Origin: Cristatella mucedo
Lineage: Eukaryota; Bryozoa; Phylactolaemata; Cristatellidae
Direction: 5' to 3'
NCBI GenBank assembly: GCA_009760855.2
Contig: WPIO01000004.1
Coordinates: 11,229,501 to 11,255,000 of the forward strand
DNA length: 25,500 nucleotides
Shown: in pieces, positions 20,913-24,886 of the stretch
Layout of the letters: every line of letters begins with the position of its first letter
How positions within the stretch are numbered: position 1 is the stretch's first letter
The notes under the pieces: model-generated
What the model saw: only the letters and a program-made list of their open reading frames with translations
What the model was told of the DNA's origin: nothing
Databases searched by the model: none
Translations under genes and position numbers: made by a program

Positions 20913-21812
20913 AGCACCTGCTACAGATTGCTGCACAAGCAGGCCGACTTCAACACTGCGCAGCCAGGCCCGAGCCAGGCAAGGTCTGATCTGCTGGCAA
21001 CTACTACACTGACACTTGAAAGGCCTAGTACACTGGCACTTAAAAATTTAGCAGTTTTCAGATTTCTCAGATCTTATTTAATTTCTAGCTTCTAGCTAGA
21101 CGCCTTTTACCGATCTGGTGCATGTTAGCGCGGCACTGCAATGTGTGGTTGGTGCCCGGCCATGCGGCAGCTTCTGCTTCTGGTTCCCAGGACAAAAAAA
21201 TTACAGCCAAACCGGTTCAATGAGTCTTGCTCAAAACTTGCTTGGCTTCATGCAACCGATAACGTCCTGCCGCCAGGATGAAGCCAAAGCTCCGTGGCTC
21301 CTTTTCTAAAAACACCTATCCTAATTGCTTCGTAAACACTCGCACTTACAACTGCTGCTGCTGCTTCGGAAACGCCTACAATCAACCAGATGGCTACTTC
21401 CCTGGCAGGATCCTGCCCTGGAAAGCATGCCGGGCCTCACGATCGCCAGCCGAACATCTTCGAAAATCTCGAGCACAGCTTGCCAGCAACCGGTTTCGCA
21501 AGAGACAGATATTTGAGCGACAGCCTCAGTCGGGGGGGGGGGGGCCTCGCCATCGCAGCTGCAAGCAGCACTGCCGCAGCCACTGCCGTAGGTCAGATGA
21601 GGTGCCAAAGCTCGCGAGACGCAGAGCAGGTTGCCGTTGCTGCCTGCAGGCGCTCGGTTGCCACCTCGAGTGCCTGCACGCTAGCGACGAGCCACGTGGT
21701 CCAAGAACGAAAGACTTCGCTCACCTTGCGCTGCCGGCAACGTGACAAGCAAGACAGCGGCAGTCAGCCGCACCAACTGCGTCGCTCTGCTGCCGCCGCT
21801 CAGCACAGCCAT
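1452..21812 (-). CDS. CDON/BOC/Ihog-family Hedgehog co-receptor, 5' eleven exons (3' end outside window)
   Basis: This is a hand-joined model: 21812-21725, 18633-18319, 17635-17486, 17241-17098, 16803-16615, 16393-16277, 14718-14551, 12876-12658, 8463-8242, 7544-7395, 1679-1452. It totals 1990 nt, or 663 codons plus one base, with no internal stop, and every junction is phase 1. Domains by residue: signal peptide 1-29, Ig1 ~31-134, Ig2 ~136-232, Ig3 ~234-334, Ig4 ~336-440, Gly/Ser linker ~441-470, FN3-1 ~471-587, first half of FN3-2 ~590-663. Family call: Ig2 carries LLPNGELQI and YRCVAVNEIT, as in CDON/BOC Ig2, and FN3-2 has PTIKQIGETSVLVQW followed by GMPITFYRIQYK, very like FN3-2 of CDON/BOC and FN3-1 of Ihog. 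Known members are type I membrane proteins that bind Hedgehog through FN3 domains and work with Patched. I cannot decide between CDON, BOC and ihog/boi orthology. The transmembrane and cytoplasmic parts are not in the window. Other Ig/FN3 receptors (DCC, protogenin, Robo) fit less well. Confidence 0.85.
1945..2104 (+). repeat. tRNA-derived SINE, degraded copy
   Basis: The head has a box-A-like TTAGCCTAAGGG and a worn box B region (TTTGGGTCC). The body has CAATCCTTTATTG, then GTAGCCTTTAAGGCTCCTCT and a tail resembling GGCTGCTGAATCAG. The same order occurs at 9561, 22765 and 23771. The copy lies in intron 10. Confidence 0.65.
2105..5064. other. Intron 10, unassigned part
   Basis: No exon or recognisable element is seen in this stretch. 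It has a 12-base G run at 2754-2765 and a short region at 3355-3400 faintly like a SINE body (GGCAGCCCTTTATTGATCAG). Small open frames here have no recognisable domains and no splice or codon signal. Confidence 0.6.
5065..5800 (+). pseudogene. L2/CR1-like LINE ORF2 C-terminal remnant
   Basis: The plus strand encodes ISFVLSRLDYCNSLLAGLPK, then LLQLAMNVAAMLVF and DHVSPLLKELG, the hallmark end of the reverse transcriptase/thumb region of L2/CR1-type LINEs. After a stop it continues LPVDQQIQSKVL, HKASHGLAPSYLG, a frameshift, then VGDRSFSSAGPRLWNSLPQF. A 3' tail fades by about 5800. At least two stops and a frameshift mark it as dead. It lies antisense to the co-receptor gene in intron 10. Confidence 0.85.
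5801..6582. other. Intron 10, no recognised feature
   Basis: A GC-rich stretch around 6050-6300 gives overlapping open frames on both strands, which is expected from composition. No domain, splice pair or repeat family was recognised. Confidence 0.5.
6583..6658. repeat. (GA)38 microsatellite
   Basis: Uninterrupted GA dinucleotide repeat of 76 bases. It creates artificial 'RERERE' and 'SLSLSL' reading frames on the two strands. Located in intron 10. Confidence 0.97.
6777..6838. repeat. Near-perfect 26-bp hairpin with 10-nt loop
   Basis: The left arm 6777-6802 and right arm 6813-6838 pair over 26 positions with one C/A mismatch. The inner 19 bp (GCTGTTGAGCACCCACTGG) are perfect. The loop is ACGAAAACGC. 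It lies in intron 10. Confidence 0.9.
7034..7219 (-). mobile_element. L2-like LINE 3' end, copy 1
   Basis: Read on the minus strand, this 3' UTR matches the copies ending at 11370 and 12220: CATGCTGACCCTGTGCATGT, then AAAGTGCCTAGAAAGAG, AGGGCGCTTTATCAAGT and a terminal ATT/TTA repeat. The terminal stem around GCGCC...GGCGC is typical of L2-clade 3' ends recognised by their own reverse transcriptase. It has the same orientation as the host gene. Confidence 0.85.
7395..7544 (-). CDS. Exon 10: second half of fibronectin type III domain 1
   Basis: This 150-nt exon has acceptor CTTTTGTTGCAG|GC and donor ACAGCAG|GTTCGT. Joined to exon 9 it reads LKPG-TVYRFRIVADLLDG, the F-strand signature of FN3 domains (Y-x-F-R-V-x-A-x-N-x-x-G). 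It ends with a Thr/Pro linker (SGTTATPVVQPLTSFTA). The donor is moderate, with T at +3 and C at +4, but phase 1 agrees with exon 11. Confidence 0.8.
7887..7939. repeat. 27-bp tandem repeat, two copies
   Basis: Two adjacent units begin AACCTGAAAATCCTG and AATCTGAAAATCCTG, each followed by a C-rich end. It abuts a minus-strand SINE in intron 9. Confidence 0.75.
7941..8052 (-). repeat. tRNA-derived SINE, minus-strand copy
   Basis: On the minus strand the head is GTAGCCATGCGTGGATAAGG (box A like) with GTGGGTTCGAGTCG (box B at 8005-7995). The body has GGCAATCTTTTGTTGC and ACTGCCAGGTGATGATGG, aligning with the body of the copies at 9561 and 23771. Located in intron 9. Confidence 0.75.
8242..8463 (-). 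CDS. Exon 9: first half of fibronectin type III domain 1
   Basis: This 222-nt exon has acceptor CGACTTTGCAG|TT and donor AAACCCG|GTAAGG. It encodes DDSTTTMTLPPPSVKQ, then SPEVIVRWSATSNLKK and VQVTVGRLKPG. Features of FN3 A-E strands are visible: a Pro-rich start, a Trp in strand B (VIVRWSA) and the L-x-P-G turn at the exon end. The intron falls after the L-K-P-G turn, exactly as in the second FN3 domain (L-R-P-G). Sequence outside these positions is divergent, so the FN3 call rests partly on context. Confidence 0.8.
8612..8694. repeat. (TA)n microsatellite, first tract
   Basis: About 83 bases of uninterrupted TA, directly followed by TATTACCACATTGTGGT (8692-8708). It lies in intron 8 just upstream of exon 9's acceptor in genome order. 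The YIYIYI frames through it are artefacts. Confidence 0.97.
8700..9012. other. Unidentified GC-rich segment between two TA tracts
   Basis: This ~310-bp block is more GC-rich than its TA flanks and is open on both strands over most of its length. It contains TGGCCAGACAATGAAG twice (at 8772 and 8827, 55 bp apart). I do not recognise either translation. It may be part of a mobile element whose ends are the TA tracts. Confidence 0.4.
9049..9080. repeat. (TA)n microsatellite, second tract
   Basis: About 30 bases of TA with one G interruption, followed by TATTACCACATTGCGGT (9080-9096). The same 17-base follow-on, with one mismatch, occurs after the first TA tract. Confidence 0.9.
9561..9716 (+). 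repeat. tRNA-derived SINE, well preserved copy
   Basis: The head carries GGTGGCACACTAGGTAAGG (box A like) and GGTTCGATTCC (box B, 9614-9624, consensus). A 10-bp perfect stem (9590-9599 with 9604-9613) replaces the anticodon arm. The body has GGCGAT-TCTTT-ATCGCC, ACTGCAAGCGGTGGTGATAG, AAGGCTCTTCTGTCGCTATA and a tail ending near TTTAATCAG. No tRNA-length cloverleaf is intact. Located in intron 8. Confidence 0.85.
9717..10728. other. Intron 8, no recognised feature
   Basis: GC-rich in 9950-10320, with a palindromic GGCCGCC/GGCGGCC cluster near 9980-10000. Open frames occur on both strands, but none shows a domain or a splice-supported exon. Confidence 0.5.
10734..10922. mobile_element. Small inverted-repeat element (MITE), copy A
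   Basis: The ends read CAGTCGACT (10734) and AGTCGACTG (to 10922), with a second AGTCGACTCC at 10750. TATTG flanks both outer ends directly (10729-10733 and 10923-10927), as for a target-site duplication. The interior holds GGAATACTCTG, CATAAGAATAGCAGTTC and TATAAGAATGGCCATTTGCC, and aligns with the reverse complement of 19017-19188. It has no coding capacity. CAGT termini suggest a Tc1/mariner-pogo-type parent, but the class is not proven. Confidence 0.75.
10985..11370 (+). mobile_element. L2-like LINE 3' end, copy 2 (ORF2 C-terminus plus 3' UTR)
   Basis: The plus strand encodes FKSLRDLAFSSYAPKA, a stop, NSLPTCITTSPDLTIF, then KKKLKTHLFRTAFSGSL and a stop. This is the conserved C-terminus of L2-type ORF2. 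The 3' UTR contains GCATGCTGACCCTGTGCATG, AAGCGCCTAGAAAGAG and a short ATT tail. In-frame stop shows it is dead. It follows the MITE by about 60 bp. Confidence 0.85.
11764..11819. repeat. 35-bp tandem repeat, about 1.6 copies
   Basis: CACAGCACGTGTCGATGGCA occurs at 11764 and again 35 bp later, separated by CAGCAGCATGGCTG-like sequence. Located in intron 8. Confidence 0.75.
11850..12220 (+). mobile_element. L2-like LINE 3' end, copy 3
   Basis: Encodes GPKAWNSLPTCVRTSPDLTT, then FKGNLKTHLFRTAFSGSL and a stop, followed by the same 3' UTR as copy 2 and a clean (ATT)n tail. Its ORF end is intact, unlike copy 2. The stem AAGCGCC...GGGCGCTT sits just before the tail. Same strand as copy 2, antisense to the host gene, in intron 8. 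Confidence 0.88.
12658..12876 (-). CDS. Exon 8: second half of Ig-like domain 4 and a linker
   Basis: Acceptor TTGCCTGTAG|GA. The exon encodes TDGGNTSSMLTIGSVQIRHQ, then GVYQCLASNGAGEETAHALL; Q-G-x-Y-Q-C-x-A-x-N-x-x-G is a classical Ig F-G motif. After RVHEAP the sequence becomes linker-like (WRKQSPWPTDERR, then a GSGSGSNG run). The 3' boundary is uncertain. The donor used here is ACACAG|GTCTGT (exon end 12658). A second in-phase option is AAGTG|GTAGTG (exon end 12685), which drops the last nine codons (GSGSNGHNT). Both are phase 1 and join exon 9 in frame. The family usually has a non-conserved linker at this point. Confidence 0.75.
12877..14550. other. Intron 7, no recognised feature
   Basis: 1.67 kb between exons 8 and 7. 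Open frames on both strands carry no recognisable domain. A 13-base G run occurs at 14457-14469. Confidence 0.55.
14551..14718 (-). CDS. Exon 7: first half of Ig-like domain 4
   Basis: This 168-nt exon has acceptor TTGCGCTTACAG|TG and donor GAACG|GTGAGT. It encodes LPRITRTPTDQVAEEGASAA, then FRCTLRRGVEQTAAIVWMHD and GYPVGGGGSGILIEN. First Ig cysteine and Trp are both present. 'DQVAEEGA' before the cysteine matches the A'-B strand of Ig4 in CDON (DQIVSLGA-like). A GGGGSG loop follows the C' strand. Joins in frame to exon 8 (IEN-G-TDGGNTSS). Confidence 0.85.
15110..15200 (-). repeat. Possible very degraded tRNA-derived SINE
   Basis: On the minus strand GGTTGGAATCC (15159-15149) resembles box B. 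It is followed by a short GTAG...CTAC stem at the same relative place as the hairpin in the clear SINE copies. A box-A-like TTAGTCGTCAG precedes it. Similarity is weak. Confidence 0.3.
15449..15499. repeat. GTCATGGCAT short repeat, three copies
   Basis: GTCATGGCAT appears at 15449, 15465 and 15487, embedded in GCATGC-rich sequence. Located in intron 6. Confidence 0.7.
16277..16393 (-). CDS. Exon 6: second half of Ig-like domain 3
   Basis: This short 117-nt exon lacks a Met start, so it is easily missed. It reads NLRVLKAKETDAGTYVCRAE, then NEHAKANPVAMFTELEVV. L-x-V-x-x-A-x-x-x-D-A-G-x-Y-x-C is a textbook Ig E-F motif. Acceptor: CCGCTGCAG|GT. Donor: GTGC|GTAAGTG, a near-perfect consensus. The flanking intron to exon 5 is only 221 bp. 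Both ends are phase 1. Confidence 0.88.
16615..16803 (-). CDS. Exon 5: first half of Ig-like domain 3, with an internal duplication
   Basis: This 189-nt exon has acceptor TCTGCTTGCAG|AC and donor CTCG|GTGAGT. It encodes PIAGEPPAPVRYAPRLAVLE, then GGQILLPCLATGSPPP and VIKWEKYD. The first Ig cysteine and the Trp are present. After the Trp the exon has a tandem 21-bp duplication (DSLSGGR then DSLSGV), adding seven residues where the C-C' loop would be. It joins in frame to exon 6 as VPWLG-NLRVLKAKE. In phase with its neighbours and free of stops. Confidence 0.86.
17098..17241 (-). CDS. Exon 4: second half of Ig-like domain 2
   Basis: This 144-nt exon has acceptor TTTTGACAG|GT and donor TACG|GTAAGC. 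It encodes RYHLLPNGELQIARAHSG, then DSGPYRCVAVNEIT and a closing strand (NVIKLQVY). D-x-G-x-Y-x-C is the canonical Ig F-strand motif. The 'LLPxGxLQI' and 'YxCxAxNxIT' segments are the best family markers in the window: CDON/BOC Ig2 has the same pattern with similar spacing. This supports a CDON/BOC/Ihog assignment over DCC-type receptors. Confidence 0.88.
17242..17485 (-). other. Intron 3, GC-AG type
   Basis: The intron starts GCAAGTC after exonic AACG and ends TTTTGACAG. Removing it restores Ig2 in frame. GC-AG introns are a known minor class handled by the major spliceosome, usually with strong donor matches as here. Confidence 0.72.
17486..17635 (-). CDS. Exon 3: first half of Ig-like domain 2
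   Basis: This 150-nt exon has acceptor TTTGCTGTAG|GG and encodes LRPFRKVEDSVVSAAVG and the first Ig cysteine (SIRCSAMPQS). The usual Trp position seems replaced by Phe (AAFVFERNG), as tolerated in Ig2 of CDON, where the position is also non-Trp. An NGT sequon follows. The exon ends AGCAACG|GCAAGTC, a GC donor with otherwise perfect consensus. No GT donor in phase fits here, and joining to exon 4 gives ESN-G-RYHLLPNG, the expected strand order. The neighbouring intron is short (244 bp). Confidence 0.8.
17636..18318. other. Intron 2, no recognised feature
   Basis: 683 bp between exons 3 and 2. No element, exon or repeat was recognised. Confidence 0.55.
18319..18633 (-). CDS. Exon 2: Ig-like domain 1
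   Basis: This 315-nt exon is phase 1 at both ends and encodes one whole Ig domain, the only Ig domain here not split by an intron. It starts LLPEFVEHPRAIVARPG. The Ig core is visible: Cys in SFGCHAK, Trp in LSWISDG and Cys in SFRCLAS. N-X-S sequons occur at NVS (twice) and NGS. The acceptor is TTCTTATAAG|GG, with a modest pyrimidine tract, and the donor is GCCA|GTAAGTG, a strong match. The FEHP-like start and SW-x-x-DG pattern resemble Ig1 of CDON/BOC. The spacing between the Trp and the second Cys is long, suggesting an extended C'-E region. Confidence 0.85.
19017..19188. mobile_element. Small inverted-repeat element (MITE), copy B
   Basis: The ends are CAGTCGACTCCCC (19017) and GCAGAGTCGACTG (to 19188). 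The reverse complement aligns with copy A along nearly its whole length, sharing TAGTCTCACT, TGTGGGAATA, TATAAGAATG and TATTTGCCGG-like blocks in the same order. It is non-coding. Flanks (left TATATC, right TCTATC) do not give a clean duplication. Confidence 0.75.
20881..20909. repeat. (AGC)n microsatellite
   Basis: Nine and two-thirds perfect AGC units in intron 1. Confidence 0.95.
21725..21812 (-). CDS. Exon 1: signal peptide of the CDON/BOC/Ihog-like protein
   Basis: The exon encodes 29 residues plus the first base of codon 30. The chosen start is the ATG at 21812-21810 (context GTCATGG, G at -3 and +4). The peptide has a basic n-region (SGGSRATQLVR), a hydrophobic core (LTAAVLLVTLP) and a small-residue cleavage region (AAQG), a typical secretory signal. 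The donor reads CAAG|GTGAGC. Phase 1 matches the acceptor of exon 2, giving AAQ-G-LLPEF, so the mature protein would begin almost directly at Ig1. An in-frame ATG lies upstream at 21950, but starting there would bury the signal peptide behind about 46 polar and Cys-rich residues, so it is not preferred. A strong acceptor-like site sits between the two ATGs. Confidence 0.72.
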
Positions 21813-21826
21813 GACGGTGCTATCAT
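21800..21826 (-). other. Short uORF overlapping the start codon
   Basis: An ATG at 21826-21824 opens an eight-codon frame (MIAPSWLC, stop at 21802-21800). It overlaps the proposed main ATG (21812) in another frame. Its context (GTGATGA) is weaker than that of the main start (GTCATGG). It could dampen translation by leaky scanning, but this is inference. Confidence 0.4.
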
Positions 21827-22623
21827 CACGGGGTGTTAAAAGAGTGCACTGGCTCTGCCAGCCGACGAACAAGCAGCAGCGGCAGCAAGATCGGCTGCAG
21901 AAATCTACGTCTGTCTCTTTCAGTACGAGTCTGCAAGAAGAAGGTGCCAAAGGCGCTGAGCGACGGCTACCCTTTCGAGCCAGAGTAAATCACACACTTC
22001 AGCCAGAGAGCAATCGTCGGGCCCTCTCTGCCGAGAATAGTTCACCAAAACAATAATGCCATGCACATGTCTTGCCCTGAGCGAGTCGTTTACTCGATCA
22101 GGGCCCTAAGCAGTGACCCGGCACGGCTGGTGCACACGGATTTAAGAATCCGAGCTGAGCCCTAACCTAATCAATCTCACGACAACTCAGGAATGTGGCA
22201 CTCGGACGACAGCCCCCTCCCCTCCCCCTTCCTCCACATCGGGCAACCAAAGTCAGACTGGTAGGGGACAGGGAATAGCTGCTGTAGGCTCAGGCACCAC
22301 CACCGGGGTCTTAAGAGGAGAAGAGCTAATGTTGTCACCCTGGACAGCCAGGCCATATACAATAAAGCAGCCTCGGCCGCTGCTCTGCCTCTGGGCGTCG
22401 GTGCGTCTGGCTCTTCCTTTCCAATATTTCCGTTGCTGCACTCGCACAGGCTACTTTTGGCCACCAAGCAAAGCACCGGTTGGCACCGGTTAAAGCGAAG
22501 CAAAAAGACAAAAAAGAAGGGGATGTAGAGCGCTGCAGCAAACTTGAGTTACAAGAGCGAGTGGGGGAAGAGACTACTGACCGACTTCAGCCTCAAAGGG
22601 TGCTTCGAATGTGAAGCTGAGCA
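21813..22623. other. Upstream region of the co-receptor gene
   Basis: This region should hold the 5' UTR and possibly the promoter. No clear TATA box or initiator was seen. It contains the acceptor-like site at 21931 and an interrupted 11-bp hairpin at 22075-22103 (CCCTGA-g-CGAGT paired with ACTCG-a-TCAGGG). A 13-base G run lies in the intron side at 21532-21544. Confidence 0.4.
21931..21945 (-). promoter_or_regulatory. Candidate splice acceptor upstream of the start codon
   Basis: On the minus strand CACCTTCTTCTTGCAG is followed by ACTCGTACTG. It is a strong pyrimidine tract plus CAG, about 120 nt before the proposed ATG. It would be used if a 5' untranslated exon, or a spliced leader, is joined here. 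Its use is not shown by the sequence alone. Confidence 0.4.
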
Positions 22624-22676
22624 GTGAACGTATGTCGATCGCGCTTGCCGATCATGCCAAGTTAAGCAGCACGGCG
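22624..22676 (+). repeat. 5S rRNA-like fragment (pseudogene or 5S-derived SINE head)
   Basis: CCGATCATGCCAAGTTAAGC at 22648 resembles the 5S rRNA segment around box A (CCGATC-x-x-CGAAGTTAAGCA in many animals). TGAACG and CGATC upstream keep 5S-like order. The downstream half, with box C, is not clearly recognisable, so this is not a functional 5S gene. Confidence 0.35.
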
Positions 22677-22764
22677 ACCTTCGAGATCGGATCGAGAGCA
22701 GAGCGACAGTGGGAGCAGAGCTCTCCTAGGTGAGCAGCACACCGTGCGGATCCGGCGGCGCCAC

Positions 22765-22940
22765 GCCTGGATCTTAGCCCCAAGGGGTGGAAGGCGCTTG
22801 CACTTCACGATCCAGGTCGCTCGCAGGTTCGAGCTGTGCGGCAGGTAATCCTTAATTACCTCCTTCAAGCAATGCTGACAGACCCAACGGCTCTTCTGCC
22901 GCCGATATGCAAACGAGGCTGTTGGATCAGCCGACCTTTT
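22765..22940 (+). repeat. tRNA-derived SINE copy
   Basis: The head has GCCTGGATCTTAGCCCC and GGTTCGAGCTG (worn box B near 22826). The body has AGGTAAT-CCTTA-ATTACCT, CGGCTCTTCTGCCGCCGATA and the tail GAGGCTGTTGGATCAGCCGA. The head start is almost identical to that of the copy at 23771. Confidence 0.8.
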
Positions 22941-23770
22941 CCACGGTTGCTTTATTTTATCAGGCATTACTGAGGCAGACAGAAGCAAGGCCAACATTCG
23001 CAACGCACAACGGCTGCAGCCAGCACTTGCACCGTCGAATCCCTGAGTCCCCACGCAGGGCAGCTCGTATGCTCACAAAGAGGTGGTGCGCTTATCGATG
23101 GCACCGCTCAGGTTTCAGATATAACCGCTTGGGTTCGGTCTCCATCTGCTTGCCTTCGTAGAGGCCCGAGGCTCTAGGTTCAACTCCTGCAACCAGCCGG
23201 TCAGTAGAACTGCCCTGTCCAGTATCCGAGGCCCTCCATGTGCGACATCATCGACATGTCCGATCATGCTCAGGCGGAGGTTTGTTTGGCTGCCTGCTGC
23301 TGCTGCCGGCAGCTACTACGCCCGACGGCAGGCATTCGGAGAGCGCATGGAGAGCACCTCGGCAGCTGATAGAAGGTCGGTTCAACTTATCGACAGACAC
23401 TCGACCGACACGGGTGGAGTGTGAGACGATTGCGCTCACTGCTCCGCATCTATCACATTCTATTCTGAGCACGAGCGCTCGAGCAGCTTCACGACGAAGC
23501 TGCCAAAAAGGGTGAAAGAGCATCTGCTAAGATGCCTGGATGGATGGGGGGGGGGGTACTGGCCGACCAGTCCACCAACAGGCTCAGTCTTGGTAAGCCT
23601 ATGGTCATCAGCTAAAAAAATGACCTTCAAACCCAACCGAAGAGAGGCATGTGGTCTGGCAAAGGTGCTGGCTCAGGTCGAGCAGTGCACTGTTGAGCTC
23701 CGAAACGACAGGACGTGACGTGGTCGACTGTAGGCTGCCAGGTGCTACCGCCCTCAGCTGCTCGACTTAC
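22941..23770. other. Upstream DNA, no gene recognised
   Basis: A tRNA-head-like patch (GGTTCAACTCCTGCAACCAG) near 23180 may be another SINE scrap. An 11-base G run lies at 23546-23556. No coding signal. Confidence 0.5.
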
Positions 23771-23938
23771 GCCCCTGGATCTTAGCCCAGGAGGTAAGGT
23801 GCTTGCTCTTCATTACTCAGGTCCTGGGTTCGAGTCCTGCAGTGGTCAATCCTTTATTGACCACTGCAAGTGGTGGTGATAGCCATGAAGGCTCTTCTGC
23901 CGATATATAAAATGGGGCTGTTGAATCGGCTTACCTTT
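23771..23938 (+). repeat. tRNA-derived SINE, best preserved copy
   Basis: The head has CCTGGATCTTAGCCCAGGAG (box A like) and GGTTCGAGTCC (box B 23827-23837, consensus). A 13-bp perfect hairpin follows (23838-23850 with 23856-23868, loop CCTTT). The body is AGTGGTGGTGATAGCCATGA, then AAGGCTCTTCTGCCGATATA and GGGGCTGTTGAATCGG. No obvious poly-A or simple-repeat tail. Confidence 0.88.
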
Positions 23939-24072
23939 GACATGACGAACCCAGATACTTCCCCAGCAACAAGCTGCTAGGACATTCTTCCTCGTGATAT
24001 GCACTCTTTCTTTCGAGACAGACTCAGGCAAGTGCAATTGTTTAGCACTTGCACATCCGTGACCGGCAGCAC

Positions 24073-24886
24073 AGCAGCAGCAGCAGCATGGCAGCAGCAG
24101 CATGGCAGCAGCGGCATGGCAATAGCGGCATGGCAGCAGCAGCATGACAGCAGCAGCATGGCAGCAGCGGCATGGCAGCAGCGGCATGGCAGCAGCAGCA
24201 TGGCAGCAGCGGCATGGCAGCAGCGGCATGGCAGCAGCGGCATGGCAGCAGCGGCATGGCAGCAGCGGCATGGCAGCAGCGGCATGGCAGCAGCGGCATG
24301 GCAGCAGCGGCATGGCAGCAGCGGCATGGCAGCAGCGGCATGGCAGCAGCGGCATGGCAGCAGCGGCATGGCAGCAGCGGCATGGCAGCAGCGGCATGGC
24401 AGCAGCGGCATGGCAGCAGCGGCATGGCAGCAGCGGCATGGCAGCAGCGGCATGGCAGCAGCGGCATGGCAGCAGCGGCATGGCAGCAGCGGCATGGCAG
24501 CAGCGGCATGGCAGCAGCGGCATGGCAGCAGCGGCGGCATGGCATGGCAGCAGCGGCATGGCAGCAGCGGCATGGCAGCAGCGGCATGGCAGCAGCGGCA
24601 TGGCAGCAGCGGCATGGCAGCAGCAGCAGCGGCATGGCAGCAGCGGCATGGCAGCAGCGGCATGGCAGCAGCGGCATGGCAGCAGCGGCATGGCAGCAGC
24701 GGCATGGCAGCAGCGGCATGGCAGCAGCGGCATGGCAGCAGCGGCATGGCAGCAGCGGCATGGCAGCAGCGGCATGGCAGCAGCGGCATGGCAGCAACGG
24801 CATGGCAGCAGCAGCATGGCAGCGGCAGCATGACAGCAGCAGCATGGCAGCAGCAGCGGCACGGCAGTAGCAGCCCAATGGCAGCA
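24073..24886. repeat. 14-bp GC-rich minisatellite, roughly 55 units
   Basis: The core unit is GGCATGGCAGCAGC, repeated head to tail for about 0.8 kb. Edge units differ (CAGCAG instead of CAGCGG, CATGAC instead of CATGGC), while central units are nearly identical. Small irregularities occur at 24531-24545 and 24618-24630. Because 14 is not a multiple of 3 and the unit has no stop on either strand, all six frames stay open with a 14-residue period (for example MAAAAWQQRHGSSG). No gene is claimed. Confidence 0.97.

Larger units (their letters stand above)
18634..21724. other. Intron 1
   Basis: 3.1 kb between the signal-peptide exon and Ig1. It holds the second MITE copy (19017-19188), purine-rich stretches near 19420-19480 and 19920-20060, a CAG tract (20881-20909) and a 10-bp GGCCCGACTG hairpin at 20699-20722. 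The 235-codon open frame at 20114-20821 (+) shows no recognisable domain. Confidence 0.6.

Noticed and set aside
21813-21950. Upstream in-frame ATG at 21950 as the true start
   Set aside because: It would place about 46 Cys-rich, polar residues before an obvious signal peptide, and a strong acceptor lies between the two ATGs.
24073-24886. CRISPR-like array
   Set aside because: The unit is a continuous 14-bp tandem repeat with no unique spacers, in eukaryotic DNA.
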